DNA of 41,584 nucleotides from positions 1 through 41,584 of the forward strand of contig CAMCQY010000017.1 of the NCBI GenBank assembly GCA_945877135.1. The letters run 5' to 3'. The notes under the pieces were generated by a model. The model was given only the letters and a program-made list of their open reading frames with translations. It was not told the DNA's origin and searched no databases. Position numbers and translations under genes: made by a program. Position 1 is the stretch's first letter; every line of letters starts with the position of its first letter. This DNA is from Candidatus Kuenenia stuttgartensis. Its GTDB lineage: Bacteria > Planctomycetota > Planctomycetia > Pirellulales > UBA1268. This document shows positions 17,283 to 25,973 of the stretch, one piece after another.

Positions 17283-18584
17283 ATGCCATCAGTCCGCATC
17301 ACCCACTGTCTTCGGTCGGCCGGATCCGCCTGGTTCCTGGCGTCCCTCGCCTGCGTGCTCCTGCAGGCAGGATGTGCCACGATCAAGCCGCCGACCTGGC
17401 CCTGGTCAAAAAATCCGTCGGCCGACAAGAAACTCGCCGGCGAACTGGGTGAAGATGCCGACTCGTCCGTGATCTCCTCGGAATTCAATCCCACCGAGCA
17501 GGATTTGGGATGGGATTATTTCAAGGGCGAGAACGTCAAGAAGCGTTGGAAGAAGATGCTCGGTCGCGGACCCAACGAGCCTGTGGCCCGCAAGGCTCTG
17601 GCTGAGGCGGATGGCCTGTATCGCGACCGGAAGTACGCCGAGGCCGCCAAGAAATACAAGGTAGCGATCGACCGGTGGCCCGATTCGGTCATCGAGGAGG
17701 ATGCCCTCTGGCAGCTTGCCGAGTGCTGGTTCTTCATGGATCGCTACCCCAAGGCCGAGGACTGCTACGACGAACTGGTCAAAAAATATGCCAACTCGCG
17801 GTACCTCGACCGCGTCGCCCAACGACAGTTCGTGATCGCTCAATACTGGATCGCGCTCGATCAGAAGCACAACTACATGACCATCGTGCCGAACCTCGCC
17901 GACCGCAGCCGGCCGCTGTTCGATACTCGCGGGCGGGCGATCAAGGCGTATGACCATGTCCGCATCAACGATCCCCGCGGGCCGCTGGCCGACGACAGCA
18001 TCATGGCGCAGGCCAACGCCCACTTCGTTGACCGGCAGTGGCTCGATGCCGACTATTTCTACGGCCTGCTCCGCACCGAATATCCCGAAAGCGATTTCCT
18101 CCTCCAGGCCCACCTCCTCGGCCTACAGGCGAAACTGCGGGCCTATCAGGGGCCCGGCTACGAAGGGGGCGTGCTCGATGAGGCCGAGATTCTGGCCGAC
18201 CAGACGCTTGTGCAGTTCCCCGACCAGTTGACGCCAGACGAGGGCGAACGGGTGCAGACCACGCGGGCCGCGATCGCCGCGCAGCAGGCGCAGCGGCACT
18301 GGAACCGCGCCGAGTTCTATGCCAAGGGCAAGCACTACACGTCGGCCCGCATCTACTACGCCCTCATCGCCCGCGACTATCCCAAGACGATGCTCGCGCA
18401 GCAGGCTCGTGACCGGCTCGACAAATACAACGGGCTCGAAGACGTCTCCGACAATCCCCTCCCGATGCTGACGGCACTGCTCAACCCCGACTCGCTCAAG
18501 GAAGCAGAGCTCGACGCGATGGCCGAGGCCGACACGGCGATCGCCCGCCAGGACAACTCCGGCATCGCCCCGCCCCTGCGTTGA
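17283..18584 (+). CDS. BamD-like TPR outer-membrane lipoprotein
   Basis: A 433-residue protein with a lipoprotein signal: basic start, hydrophobic core (AWFLASLACVLL) and lipobox LLQAGC. TPR-like helices follow (YRDRKYAEAAKKYKVAIDRW, then DSVIEEDALWQLAECWFFM), the pattern of BamD/YfiO, which helps insert beta-barrels in the outer membrane. It is much longer than E. coli BamD (about 245 residues), with additional helical repeats to the end. The ATG at 17283 gives the better signal peptide; one at 17238 would add 15 residues. It lies directly before lptE, which fits an outer-membrane assembly role. Exact orthology to BamD is an inference. Confidence 0.8.
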   Translation: MPSVRITHCLRSAGSAWFLASLACVLLQAGCATIKPPTWPWSKNPSADKKLAGELGEDADSSVISSEFNPTEQDLGWDYFKGENVKKRWKKMLGRGPNEPVARKALAEADGLYRDRKYAEAAKKYKVAIDRWPDSVIEEDALWQLAECWFFMDRYPKAEDCYDELVKKYANSRYLDRVAQRQFVIAQYWIALDQKHNYMTIVPNLADRSRPLFDTRGRAIKAYDHVRINDPRGPLADDSIMAQANAHFVDRQWLDADYFYGLLRTEYPESDFLLQAHLLGLQAKLRAYQGPGYEGGVLDEAEILADQTLVQFPDQLTPDEGERVQTTRAAIAAQQAQRHWNRAEFYAKGKHYTSARIYYALIARDYPKTMLAQQARDRLDKYNGLEDVSDNPLPMLTALLNPDSLKEAELDAMAEADTAIARQDNSGIAPPLR

Positions 18585-18598
18585 GACGAAGGGATCTC

Positions 18599-19168
18599 AT
18601 GGCCGCGCGCGTGGACAATCTCCGTCGGCTGGCCTACGTCGTGCTCGTCTGCGTCGCTGTGCCCTGCTGCCTGATCCCGTGCGCCGGCTGCGCCGGCTAT
18701 CGCTTCGGCAACAACACGCTCTACGCTCCGAACGTCCGCACCGTCTACGTGCCGATCATCCAGTCGGACAGCTTCCGCACAACGCCGAGCATCGACATCG
18801 GTGAACGGCTCACCGAGGCGGTCTGCAAGGAGATCGAGAAACGCACGCCGTTCAAGGTGGTCGGCGATCCTGCCGCCGACAGCGTGCTCACCGCGCGGAT
18901 CGTGGCCGACACGAAACGGATGGTGGTGGAGAGCCCCACCGACCAGTCGCGGATGGTGGAGATGAACTTCCAAGTGCTGGTCACCTGGGCCGATCGCGGC
19001 GGTGCGGTGCTGGCGTCAGGCGGCGTGCCGCTCCCGGCGGCGAGCGTGGACGTCGGCCAGGCCGCGATGCTCGTGCCGGAGTACGGCCGATCGGTCGCCA
19101 GCACGCAGCAGGAGATGATCATCAAGATGGCCCAGCAGATCGTGGGTCTGATGGAAGAACCGTGGTAG
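18599..19168 (+). CDS. lptE: LPS-assembly lipoprotein LptE-like
   Basis: A 189-residue lipoprotein. The signal runs to a cysteine in PCAGC; the -3 residue is Cys, which is unusual for a lipobox. The mature start GYRFGNNTLYAPNVRTVYVP matches LptE, as do LTEAVCKEIEKRTPFKV and SVLTARIV. LptE plugs the LptD barrel in lipopolysaccharide export. The ATG at 18599 has AAGGGA six bases before it, which decides against the TTG at 18581. After the stop the same frame stays open for another 59 codons with unrelated content (see next entry). Confidence 0.85.
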   Translation: MAARVDNLRRLAYVVLVCVAVPCCLIPCAGCAGYRFGNNTLYAPNVRTVYVPIIQSDSFRTTPSIDIGERLTEAVCKEIEKRTPFKVVGDPAADSVLTARIVADTKRMVVESPTDQSRMVEMNFQVLVTWADRGGAVLASGGVPLPAASVDVGQAAMLVPEYGRSVASTQQEMIIKMAQQIVGLMEEPW

Positions 19169-19348
19169 CTGGAGGCCGTCGCCGACCACTATGCAATCCC
19201 CTCGGTGCACTATGGCGTCGAGGTCAACCGGCGGATTGCCGACGGCACGCTCACCTTCAAGGGTGAGAAGCCTGAGCAGCTCGATGCCGCCGCCACGCCG
19301 ATGCTGTTTTCGAGCGACGGCGTGCACCCGCACGTGGAGACCGTGTGA
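19169..19348 (+). pseudogene. C-terminal remnant of a GDSL/SGNH-family hydrolase
   Basis: Immediately after the lptE stop, the same frame reads 59 more codons to a TGA. It gives LEAVADHYAIPSVHYGVEV, then RRIADGTLTFKGEKPEQLD and MLFSSDGVHPHVETV. This closely resembles the C-terminal part of SGNH hydrolases, where DGVHP carries the catalytic Asp-x-x-His. No start codon with a ribosome site exists and the N-terminal GDS block is absent, so it is a gene fragment, not a working gene. It suggests that lptE was once followed by an esterase gene that has been lost by deletion. Confidence 0.7.
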
Positions 19349-19371
19349 CGGTGGAGTGACGCCCCGTGGCG

Positions 19372-20466
19372 TCACAGCATCCTGACGATCCGTCGCCCCG
19401 GTGACGTCATGGCCAGCGACGCAAGCGCCTTGGCCGTGACCCATCGCCGACCCGGCTTGGCCCTCCCGGCACTGTCCGCCTCGCAGGCCAAGACGTCGAG
19501 CGTGATGCGGTGGTGCGTGACCGTATGCGTGATCGTGCCGAGCCGGCGGGTCGCTCCGCAGGCGAGGTCGCCGAGCACCTCCGATCGCTCGATGCCCCGC
19601 CGCGCCGCTCCTGCCGCCTTTGGCACCCTTGGAAAATCCCAGAGCCCCTCCCACCACTCGCCCGGTCCACGGCGCACGACGAGCACCCGGCCCGCCCGCC
19701 TCACCACCACCGCCGTCTCGTGAATCTCCTTGACCGCCCGCCGCGCGACTTTCATCGGGATCTCCGCCACCCGGCCCGTCCGCTTTGCCTCGCAGCATGC
19801 CGCCAGCGGACAGGTTCCACACAGCGGCCGCTCCGGAGTGCAGACCAGCGATCCCACATCCATCAGCGCCTGATTGAACTTCCCCGGATGCCGCTGCGGC
19901 ACGAGTGCGGCGGCGATCTCCCAGATCGGCTCGTCACCGGCCGCAGACCCGAGCGGCCCCTCATGGCCAGCCAGTCGGGCGATCACCCGTCGCGAGTTGG
20001 CCTCCACGATCGGCTCGGGAAGATCGAACGCGATCGAGGCGATCGCGCCGGCTGTGTAGCGGCCGATGCCGGGCAGGCTGCGAAGCCCCGCGACCGTCCG
20101 TGGAAATTCGCCGGCGTGATCGGCGACGATCGTCTTGGCCGCGGCGTGCAGCTGCCGCGCGCGGCGGTAGTAGCCGAGCCCTTCCCAGAGCCGGAGCACG
20201 TCGTGCTCGGCCGCCGCGGCCAGCGCCGCCACGGTGGGAAACCGCTCCAGAAACCGATCATAAAAATCCCTGACCCGCTCCACCTGCGTCTGCTGGAGCA
20301 TGATCTCGCTCACCCAGACGCGATACGGATCCTGCGACCGCCGCCACGGCAGATCCCGCCGCGCGTGGCCATACCAGGCCAGCAGCGCCCGCACCACGGC
20401 GGTCTTCCCTGCCTTCTTCACACGAGCCCCTTGCAAACCGGTGTTTTTTGGGTTCCAAAACACCAT
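19372..20466 (-). CDS. mutY: A/G-specific adenine glycosylase
   Basis: A 364-residue repair enzyme that removes adenine mispaired with 8-oxoguanine. VWVSEIMLQQTQ carries the catalytic Glu54. The helix-hairpin-helix is LPGIGRYTAGAIAS. The cluster motif C-x6-C-x2-C-x5-C is present (CTPERPLCGTC to CC). The C-terminal NUDIX-like domain that reads 8-oxoG begins near residue 245 (ETAVVVRRAGRVLVVRR). One oddity: the catalytic Asp of the LDGNVxR motif (Asp138 in E. coli) is Glu155 here (IVEANSRR). It faces the TPR-tmk-holB run across a 37-base gap. Confidence 0.9.
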   Translation of the reverse strand: MVFWNPKNTGLQGARVKKAGKTAVVRALLAWYGHARRDLPWRRSQDPYRVWVSEIMLQQTQVERVRDFYDRFLERFPTVAALAAAAEHDVLRLWEGLGYYRRARQLHAAAKTIVADHAGEFPRTVAGLRSLPGIGRYTAGAIASIAFDLPEPIVEANSRRVIARLAGHEGPLGSAAGDEPIWEIAAALVPQRHPGKFNQALMDVGSLVCTPERPLCGTCPLAACCEAKRTGRVAEIPMKVARRAVKEIHETAVVVRRAGRVLVVRRGPGEWWEGLWDFPRVPKAAGAARRGIERSEVLGDLACGATRRLGTITHTVTHHRITLDVLACEADSAGRAKPGRRWVTAKALASLAMTSPGRRIVRML

Positions 20467-20503
20467 AGCCTAACTGCTGGATTCCTCTGCGTCGTCGACA
20501 TCC

Positions 20504-20992
20504 ATGGCCGAAAAACTCACCCTCAAGCGTCACGAAACCACGGCCGGTCCGGCCTGGGAGTTCGTGCATCCGCGGTGTGCCCGTCGGCGGCGCGCCGACA
20601 TGGAAGAGGTGGAGGCGATGGTGGAGGCGGGCGAAACGGAGGTCGCACGGGACGAACTGGTCTGGCTGCTCTCCGAGTGTCCCGACTTCCTCGATGCCCA
20701 CGTGCATCTGGGACTGATCGCCCTCGAGGAGGAGGATCCGAAGCTCGCAAGAGGCCACTTCGGTCGGGCCTATGAACTCTGCCTGCGGGCGTTGGAGGCC
20801 GCCGAGAGCCCGCAGCCCCTGCCCTATGCGCTCGATGGCAACAGGCCGTTCTATGAGGCCGCGAAAGGACTCGTTCACTGCCTGCTCGACATGGGCCGAC
20901 AGAAAGTGGCCAAGGATGTCTGCAAGCGGATCGCCTCGCTCGATCCGTCCGATCCCCTGGCGATCCAACGGCTGGCGGAGCATCGCGGATGA
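20504..20992 (+). CDS. Small TPR-like protein
   Basis: A 162-residue cytoplasmic protein with no signal. Helical repeats are seen in MEEVEAMVEAGETEVARDEL, DAHVHLGLIALEEEDPKLAR and GLVHCLLDMGRQKVAKDVCK, the spacing and small-residue pattern of TPRs. The first 30 residues are basic. Its stop overlaps the tmk start (ATGA), so it is probably co-translated with tmk and holB. No specific function can be assigned; a protein-interaction role is the general expectation. Confidence 0.75.
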   Translation: MAEKLTLKRHETTAGPAWEFVHPRCARRRRADMEEVEAMVEAGETEVARDELVWLLSECPDFLDAHVHLGLIALEEEDPKLARGHFGRAYELCLRALEAAESPQPLPYALDGNRPFYEAAKGLVHCLLDMGRQKVAKDVCKRIASLDPSDPLAIQRLAEHRG

Positions 20993-21648
20993 CGCCATCG
21001 ACCCAATCGCCCGCAGCCCGGTTCATCGTGCTCGAAGGGATCGACGGCGCGGGGAAGTCGTCTCAGGTGGAGCCGCTCGTCGCCTGGCTCCGCGGATCTG
21101 GCCGCGCGGTCACCACGTGCCGTGATCCCGGCGCGACCACGGCGGGCGACGCGATCCGCGCGATCCTGCTCGACCGCCACGACCTCCAACTGGCGCCGAC
21201 CTCCGAGATGCTCTTGTATATGGCCGCGCGGGCGCAACTGGTCAGCGAAGTGATTCGGCCGAGCCTGGACCGCGGCGAGTGGGTGGTGTCCGACCGCTAC
21301 CTGTTGGCCAACGTCGTCTATCAGGGCCACGCCGGGGGCCTCAACCCCGACACGATCTGGCAGGTGGGCACGGTCGCCACGGGCGGGCTCGAACCCGATC
21401 TCGTGCTGCTGCTCGACGTCGATCTCGACACGGCCGCCCGGCGGCTGGCCCGACCGCTCGACAAGCTGGAAAACCGTGGCGACGAGTATCGCGGCCGACT
21501 GCGCGCGGGGTATCTTGCCGAGTCGGCTCGTCGGCCTGACCGCATCGCCGTCGTCGATGCAACCGGCGATCCCGACACGGTGCAGGAAAACCTACGGAAG
21601 GCGATCGAGCAACGCTTTCCGGAACTGCGTTCGTCGCTGCCAATCTGA
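20989..21648 (+). CDS. tmk: Thymidylate kinase
   Basis: A 219-residue enzyme that phosphorylates dTMP to dTDP. The P-loop is GIDGAGKSSQ. The DR-Y/H motif reads SDRYLLANVVYQGHAGGL, which in this family positions the dTMP phosphate. LLLDVDLDTAARRL and the lid region KLENRGDEYRGRLRAGYL complete the pattern. The gene starts inside the end of the TPR gene and lies 39 bases before holB. The tmk-holB order is common and links dTTP supply with replication. Confidence 0.94.
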   Translation: MTPSTQSPAARFIVLEGIDGAGKSSQVEPLVAWLRGSGRAVTTCRDPGATTAGDAIRAILLDRHDLQLAPTSEMLLYMAARAQLVSEVIRPSLDRGEWVVSDRYLLANVVYQGHAGGLNPDTIWQVGTVATGGLEPDLVLLLDVDLDTAARRLARPLDKLENRGDEYRGRLRAGYLAESARRPDRIAVVDATGDPDTVQENLRKAIEQRFPELRSSLPI

Positions 21649-21687
21649 CACGACCAACCTCACACGACCAGATCGAAGGCAGGGGCG

Positions 21688-22764
21688 ATGGCTTGGCAGG
21701 CAACCACGGGTCGCGGTGAGATCATCGGCCAGGATGCGGTGGTCGGGCAGTTCGTGCGAGCTGCCACGCATGACCGGATCGCGGGCTCGTATCTCTTCAT
21801 CGGTCCAGCCGGCGTCGGCAAGAGCACGGTTGCCGTGGCGCTGGCCAAGTCGCTGCTCTGCGAACGGCCTCGCCCCGGCCTCGTGGCCTGCGGCGCGTGC
21901 GCGTCGTGCGTGCAGGCAGACGGCGGCAGCCACCCCGACATCGACATTGTGGCGAAGCCGCCCGACCGGGCGACGATCCCGCTCGAGATGCTCATCGGTG
22001 ATCCAGAGCATCGCATGCGTGAAGGGCTCTGCTGGCGGCTCCTCCTGCGGCCGGCACTCGGCGGCCGCAAGGTGGCGATCATCCTCGATGCCGACCATCT
22101 CACAGACGAGGCGGCCAACTGCCTGCTCAAGACACTGGAAGAACCCCCCGACCGCGCCGTGATCATCCTGGTCGGCACCACGCTCGAACGACAGCTTCCC
22201 ACGATCCGCTCGCGATGCCAGATCGTACGATTCCAGCCGCTGGAGGAGGAGGCCGTGGACCGCATCCTCACGGCGGAAGCCGTGGCCGCTGGAGGGCCTG
22301 TCGATTCCGCCCTCCTGCACCGGTGCGCCGCTGCCGCCGGCGGCAGTCTGGCCCGCGGGCGGCTGCTGCTCGATCCAGACTTGACGGCCTTCCGCGGTAG
22401 GCTGATCGAACTGTTATCGCAGCGGCCGCTGCACGGCGTGGACCTGTCGCGGGAAACGACTGCGTTGGTGGAAGCCGCCGGCAAGGAAGCGCCGCCGCGA
22501 CGGGCTCGGCTGCGGGTCGTGCTCGAAGCGGCGGTCGATTTTTATCGTGCAGCCCTGCGTCACTCCGTCACCGGCGAGCAGCCCGCCGATCCAGCGATTG
22601 CCCAGCGCGTGGGCGCCTGGGCTGCCGACCCGGAAGAGGCCACGCAGGCGATTCGCAGCACGCTCGAGGCCCTGGAATCGATCGACCGCAACGCCAACCT
22701 TACGATCCTCGTCGATGCCTGGACCGCCGTGCTTGAACAGCCGGCACTCGCCCGGGGCTTCTAG
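21688..22764 (+). CDS. holB: DNA polymerase III clamp-loader subunit delta'
   Basis: A 358-residue AAA+ protein. The N-terminus has the P-loop GPAGVGKST, a zinc module (C-x2-C-x2-C in CGACASC, with a further Cys upstream in LLCERP), and the sensor region IILDADHLTDEAANCLLKTL followed by EEPPDRAVIILVG, IRSRCQIVRF. Delta' stabilises the clamp loader and usually lacks ATPase activity, although here the P-loop is intact. The ATG follows CAGGGGCG. It is the last gene of the TPR-tmk-holB set. Confidence 0.9.
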   Translation: MAWQATTGRGEIIGQDAVVGQFVRAATHDRIAGSYLFIGPAGVGKSTVAVALAKSLLCERPRPGLVACGACASCVQADGGSHPDIDIVAKPPDRATIPLEMLIGDPEHRMREGLCWRLLLRPALGGRKVAIILDADHLTDEAANCLLKTLEEPPDRAVIILVGTTLERQLPTIRSRCQIVRFQPLEEEAVDRILTAEAVAAGGPVDSALLHRCAAAAGGSLARGRLLLDPDLTAFRGRLIELLSQRPLHGVDLSRETTALVEAAGKEAPPRRARLRVVLEAAVDFYRAALRHSVTGEQPADPAIAQRVGAWAADPEEATQAIRSTLEALESIDRNANLTILVDAWTAVLEQPALARGF

Positions 22765-23066
22765 CCGCCGGATCTCCTGCATGAAGAACGTCCGTCGCTT
22801 CCGCTTCGGGCTTGCATGGGAACCCGCAGTCACCCAAGGCCGCAGCGCAAGCGAGGGGATTGCCTATTCTTCCCGGCCCCTGTCGACCACCTCGTTTGCG
22901 GGGCCACCTGGGCTGTTTTTTCCCGCCGCACCCTCTGAATCGATTTTTTGGATGGTACCTGTCGATCCTCTTGGAAGGCCGGCACCGTTCGCTGCTGTGA
23001 TGCACCTCGCAGCGTGTGCAACGGGCCCGAGCAGACCGTTGTCGAAGGCCAGGGGGGCGATCGGGC
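22765..23066. repeat. 302-base gap with an inverted pair of repeat family A
   Basis: An inverted pair of family A lies at about 22789-22862: GCTTCCGCTTCGGGCTTGCA on one side and GCCGCAGCGCAAGCGAGGGG on the other. The remainder has three T-rich patches (CTGTTTTTTCCC near 22915, CGATTTTTTGG near 22942) without convincing stems before them. AGGGGGG lies shortly before the ATG of the next gene. No coding region is supported. Confidence 0.7.
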
Positions 23067-25973
23067 ATGTCCGAAAAAAGGGCGGGCGGAATCTTGGCGT
23101 CTTCGTTCGTTGCCGGCCTGCTGCTGGCTGCAGCGATCTTTTCGCCACGGGCCTGGGACCCGGTGCCGGGCCCCTATTTCGGGCTCGAAGACCAGACCGA
23201 TGCCGCGTCCCCCTCGACCGACAGGATGGAGGCGGCGCATGCCGAACTCTCCGCCCGATCCCAGACGCGGGTGTCGGCCGTGACAGCACCGCCGGCTGTG
23301 CCACCGGTCATGCCAGCCGTCGCCCCGACCACTCCAGCCGTCACCGTGTCTGAGCCACCATTGGCTCAGCCAACGCCTCAGACAACTGCGCAGCCAGTCC
23401 AGCAGTTGACACCGGTCGCACATCCAATCGAGCACGTGGCTATGCCCCCCGAGCGCATCGCCATGGCCCCCGCGACGAACCCTGCTGCGTCGGCCGTCCT
23501 CGCCGAGACGCTCGCGCCACCACAGCCCGTGGAGCAGTCCGCTCCCCCCGCGTCGCTGAAGGCGATGATGACGCGGATGCAGGCCGCACAGCCTGCTGTC
23601 GTCCAGCAGCCTCCTCTTGTGCAGCCGATCGAGCAGCCCGTGCCGCAGCCGCCGCAGCCCGTAACGCCTGCGCCCGCGCACACCTGGTCGCAGGCGTTTG
23701 CGCAGGCCCCCGCCGTGATTCCTGTCCAACCGAAAGCGTTGGCCGCCGATCACTTCCACCCGGCGAGCAGCCAGCCGCGTTCGATCAATGTGCCAACAAT
23801 GGCCGGAGGATTGGGTGCGCCACCGCTGCCGGGTGAACCATGGACCGATCCCGATGGTGTCAACTGGTCGGACGTGATCGCCGCCCCACAGGTGCCCGAT
23901 GCGGACCGACGCCGTAACTGGCTGGGAGAGTGGCGGCCCGAGCCACGCCTGAGCCCACCCCGTGCGGCCGACCAACGAGTCGCTGGGAACGCGACGTCAG
24001 GCCGTCTCCTCGACCGGCTCCGTGGAGGCGACCGGCGGGCCGGACAGACTTCCGTCCCCGACGCGGGTTCTGCTATTGCAACCGAAACGCCTCCGCCCGA
24101 CATCAGTCAGTGGCCGCGGGCGATCAAACTGGAACAGCAACTCGACCATCTGGCGACGCTCTCGACCGCGGGCGGCACGGGCGGCGAGCCGATCGGCATT
24201 TGGACGCAACGAACACGGTCCGCGATCCAGGGTGTGCAAGACACACGCGGGGCCCGCGATCCAGCGGCAGACGCCAGCCTGCTCGTGCTGGGAGAAGCGG
24301 TGCTCGCCGGCATGTCGCTGGCCGACACAACCGTCGACGCAAGCCTCGCGACGCACACCCGCCGCACCGCTCTCGCCGTGGCCCGCCGCGTCGCCGTGTG
24401 GCGATCCACCGCTGCCCTCTTCGCGTCGCTCGACCGCAACCCGCAGGAACTCAGTGCCAACGACGCCGCCGCCGCGATGACTCGCCAGGCTGCGGGTCGT
24501 ACGGTCGTGGAGATTGCCCGATTGCTTGACGCGATCGAGCGGTTCGAGCTGTCAACGACTGCGGCCGACGCCATGGCCGTGAAGACCTCACTCGGTTCAA
24601 TCTGCGGCTTCTATCCGACTGCCTCGCGGCCGGTGGCGCGGGCGCTGGAGGATCATTACCTTGCCCCCAACGTGCGGATCGCCGTGCATCAACAGTTCCT
24701 CGGGAAGCTTCTCCCGGGAGCCACCGTCGATACCGCACCCTTTCAGGACGTCGTCATGGGCCGGGAGGTCCGCGGCACCCGCACCGTAGAACGCACCACG
24801 ACGTTGCGGCTCGTGCCCGACGAGGATGAGATCTGCTTCAACCTCGAGGTGCATGGCGACATCGCGTCGCGGGCGGTCACCGAATCGGGGCCCGTCTCCG
24901 TGACGGCCCGCAGCGCCTCGGCGTTCACCGTCCGCAAACCGATCACGATCTCGTCGCAAGGTCTGCTGTTCGGCAATGCCGCCGGCGATGCCTCCAACCG
25001 TTCACGTGTTGACAACATCCAGACGAGCTTCGATGCGTTGCCCGTGATGGGCTCGCTGGTGCGGAATATCGCAAAGAACCAGCAGGCGGAGGCGATGCCG
25101 GAGGCCAACCGCGAAGTGATCGACAAGATCATCTCCCGCGCCTGCCGCGAGGTGGACACGCAGGCGGAGCCTGAGTTTGCCAAGATAGCGGATCGTATTC
25201 GCGACCGCGTCTGGATGCCGCTGGTAAGGCTCGGCCTGGAACCGAAGGCGGTCGCGATGCAGACGACCTCCTCGGTGGCGACCATGCGGCTGCGGCTGGC
25301 GGGGGACACCCAACTGGCAGCCCACACGCCGCGTCCCCGTGCCCCTTCCGACGCGATGCTCAGCCTGCAGGTGCACGAATCCTCGGCGAACAACACGTTC
25401 GATCGGCTCGGCATCGCCGGGAAACGGCTCACGCTCGAGGAACTGATCCAGCTTGTCTGCTCGCAGGTCGGCGTCGAGCCGCGCATCCCCGACGAACTGC
25501 CCGAGGGGGTGGCGGTGGCATTCGCAAAGACGCAGCCACTCCGCGTTGAGTGCCGCGATGGCCTCGTGCACATCCATGTCGCGCTCGACGCGATCGAGAG
25601 CGGCCGCCGCGACTGGTATGACCTGACTGCGCACGTCGCCTACCGGCCGGTCTGTTCAGGACAGCAGGTGTTTCTCGAACGCGAGGGCCCGGTTCAGCTG
25701 GGCGGCCCAGGCCGCGAAGGGCGGATGGAGCTCGCCTTGCGAACCATCTTTGGCAAGATCTTCCCGAAAGAGCGGCCGATCGCGGTGCTGCCCGATCAGA
25801 TAGCGAAGAATGAGAAACTCGCCGACGTGCACGCCGTGCAAGCGGCGAGCAGCGACGGCTGGCTGGCAATCACGCTCGAACAGCGGAAGGCCCCGTCGCC
25901 GGTGATCGCTTCCCCGCCGAAGCCGCAGCGGCCCCGCCCCGTGGAAGCCCGCCGCAAAACCGTCTGGCGGTAG
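23067..25973 (+). CDS. Large Pro/Gln-rich anchored or exported protein of unknown function
   Basis: A 968-residue protein I do not recognise. It begins with a basic start and one hydrophobic helix (residues about 8-26), so it is exported or membrane-anchored. Residues about 50-230 are low-complexity, dominated by Pro, Gln, Ala and Val with repeated QPxxQP-like steps, as in periplasm-spanning linkers. A helical part follows (about 350-510), then a conserved-looking domain (about 520-940) that begins YLAPNVRIAVHQQFLGKLLP and includes VVMGREVRGTRTVERTTTLR. The start ATG has AGGGGGG upstream. It stands alone between two repeat-rich gaps. A surface or envelope-spanning structural role is possible but unproven. 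Confidence 0.8.
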   Translation: MSEKRAGGILASSFVAGLLLAAAIFSPRAWDPVPGPYFGLEDQTDAASPSTDRMEAAHAELSARSQTRVSAVTAPPAVPPVMPAVAPTTPAVTVSEPPLAQPTPQTTAQPVQQLTPVAHPIEHVAMPPERIAMAPATNPAASAVLAETLAPPQPVEQSAPPASLKAMMTRMQAAQPAVVQQPPLVQPIEQPVPQPPQPVTPAPAHTWSQAFAQAPAVIPVQPKALAADHFHPASSQPRSINVPTMAGGLGAPPLPGEPWTDPDGVNWSDVIAAPQVPDADRRRNWLGEWRPEPRLSPPRAADQRVAGNATSGRLLDRLRGGDRRAGQTSVPDAGSAIATETPPPDISQWPRAIKLEQQLDHLATLSTAGGTGGEPIGIWTQRTRSAIQGVQDTRGARDPAADASLLVLGEAVLAGMSLADTTVDASLATHTRRTALAVARRVAVWRSTAALFASLDRNPQELSANDAAAAMTRQAAGRTVVEIARLLDAIERFELSTTAADAMAVKTSLGSICGFYPTASRPVARALEDHYLAPNVRIAVHQQFLGKLLPGATVDTAPFQDVVMGREVRGTRTVERTTTLRLVPDEDEICFNLEVHGDIASRAVTESGPVSVTARSASAFTVRKPITISSQGLLFGNAAGDASNRSRVDNIQTSFDALPVMGSLVRNIAKNQQAEAMPEANREVIDKIISRACREVDTQAEPEFAKIADRIRDRVWMPLVRLGLEPKAVAMQTTSSVATMRLRLAGDTQLAAHTPRPRAPSDAMLSLQVHESSANNTFDRLGIAGKRLTLEELIQLVCSQVGVEPRIPDELPEGVAVAFAKTQPLRVECRDGLVHIHVALDAIESGRRDWYDLTAHVAYRPVCSGQQVFLEREGPVQLGGPGREGRMELALRTIFGKIFPKERPIAVLPDQIAKNEKLADVHAVQAASSDGWLAITLEQRKAPSPVIASPPKPQRPRPVEARRKTVWR

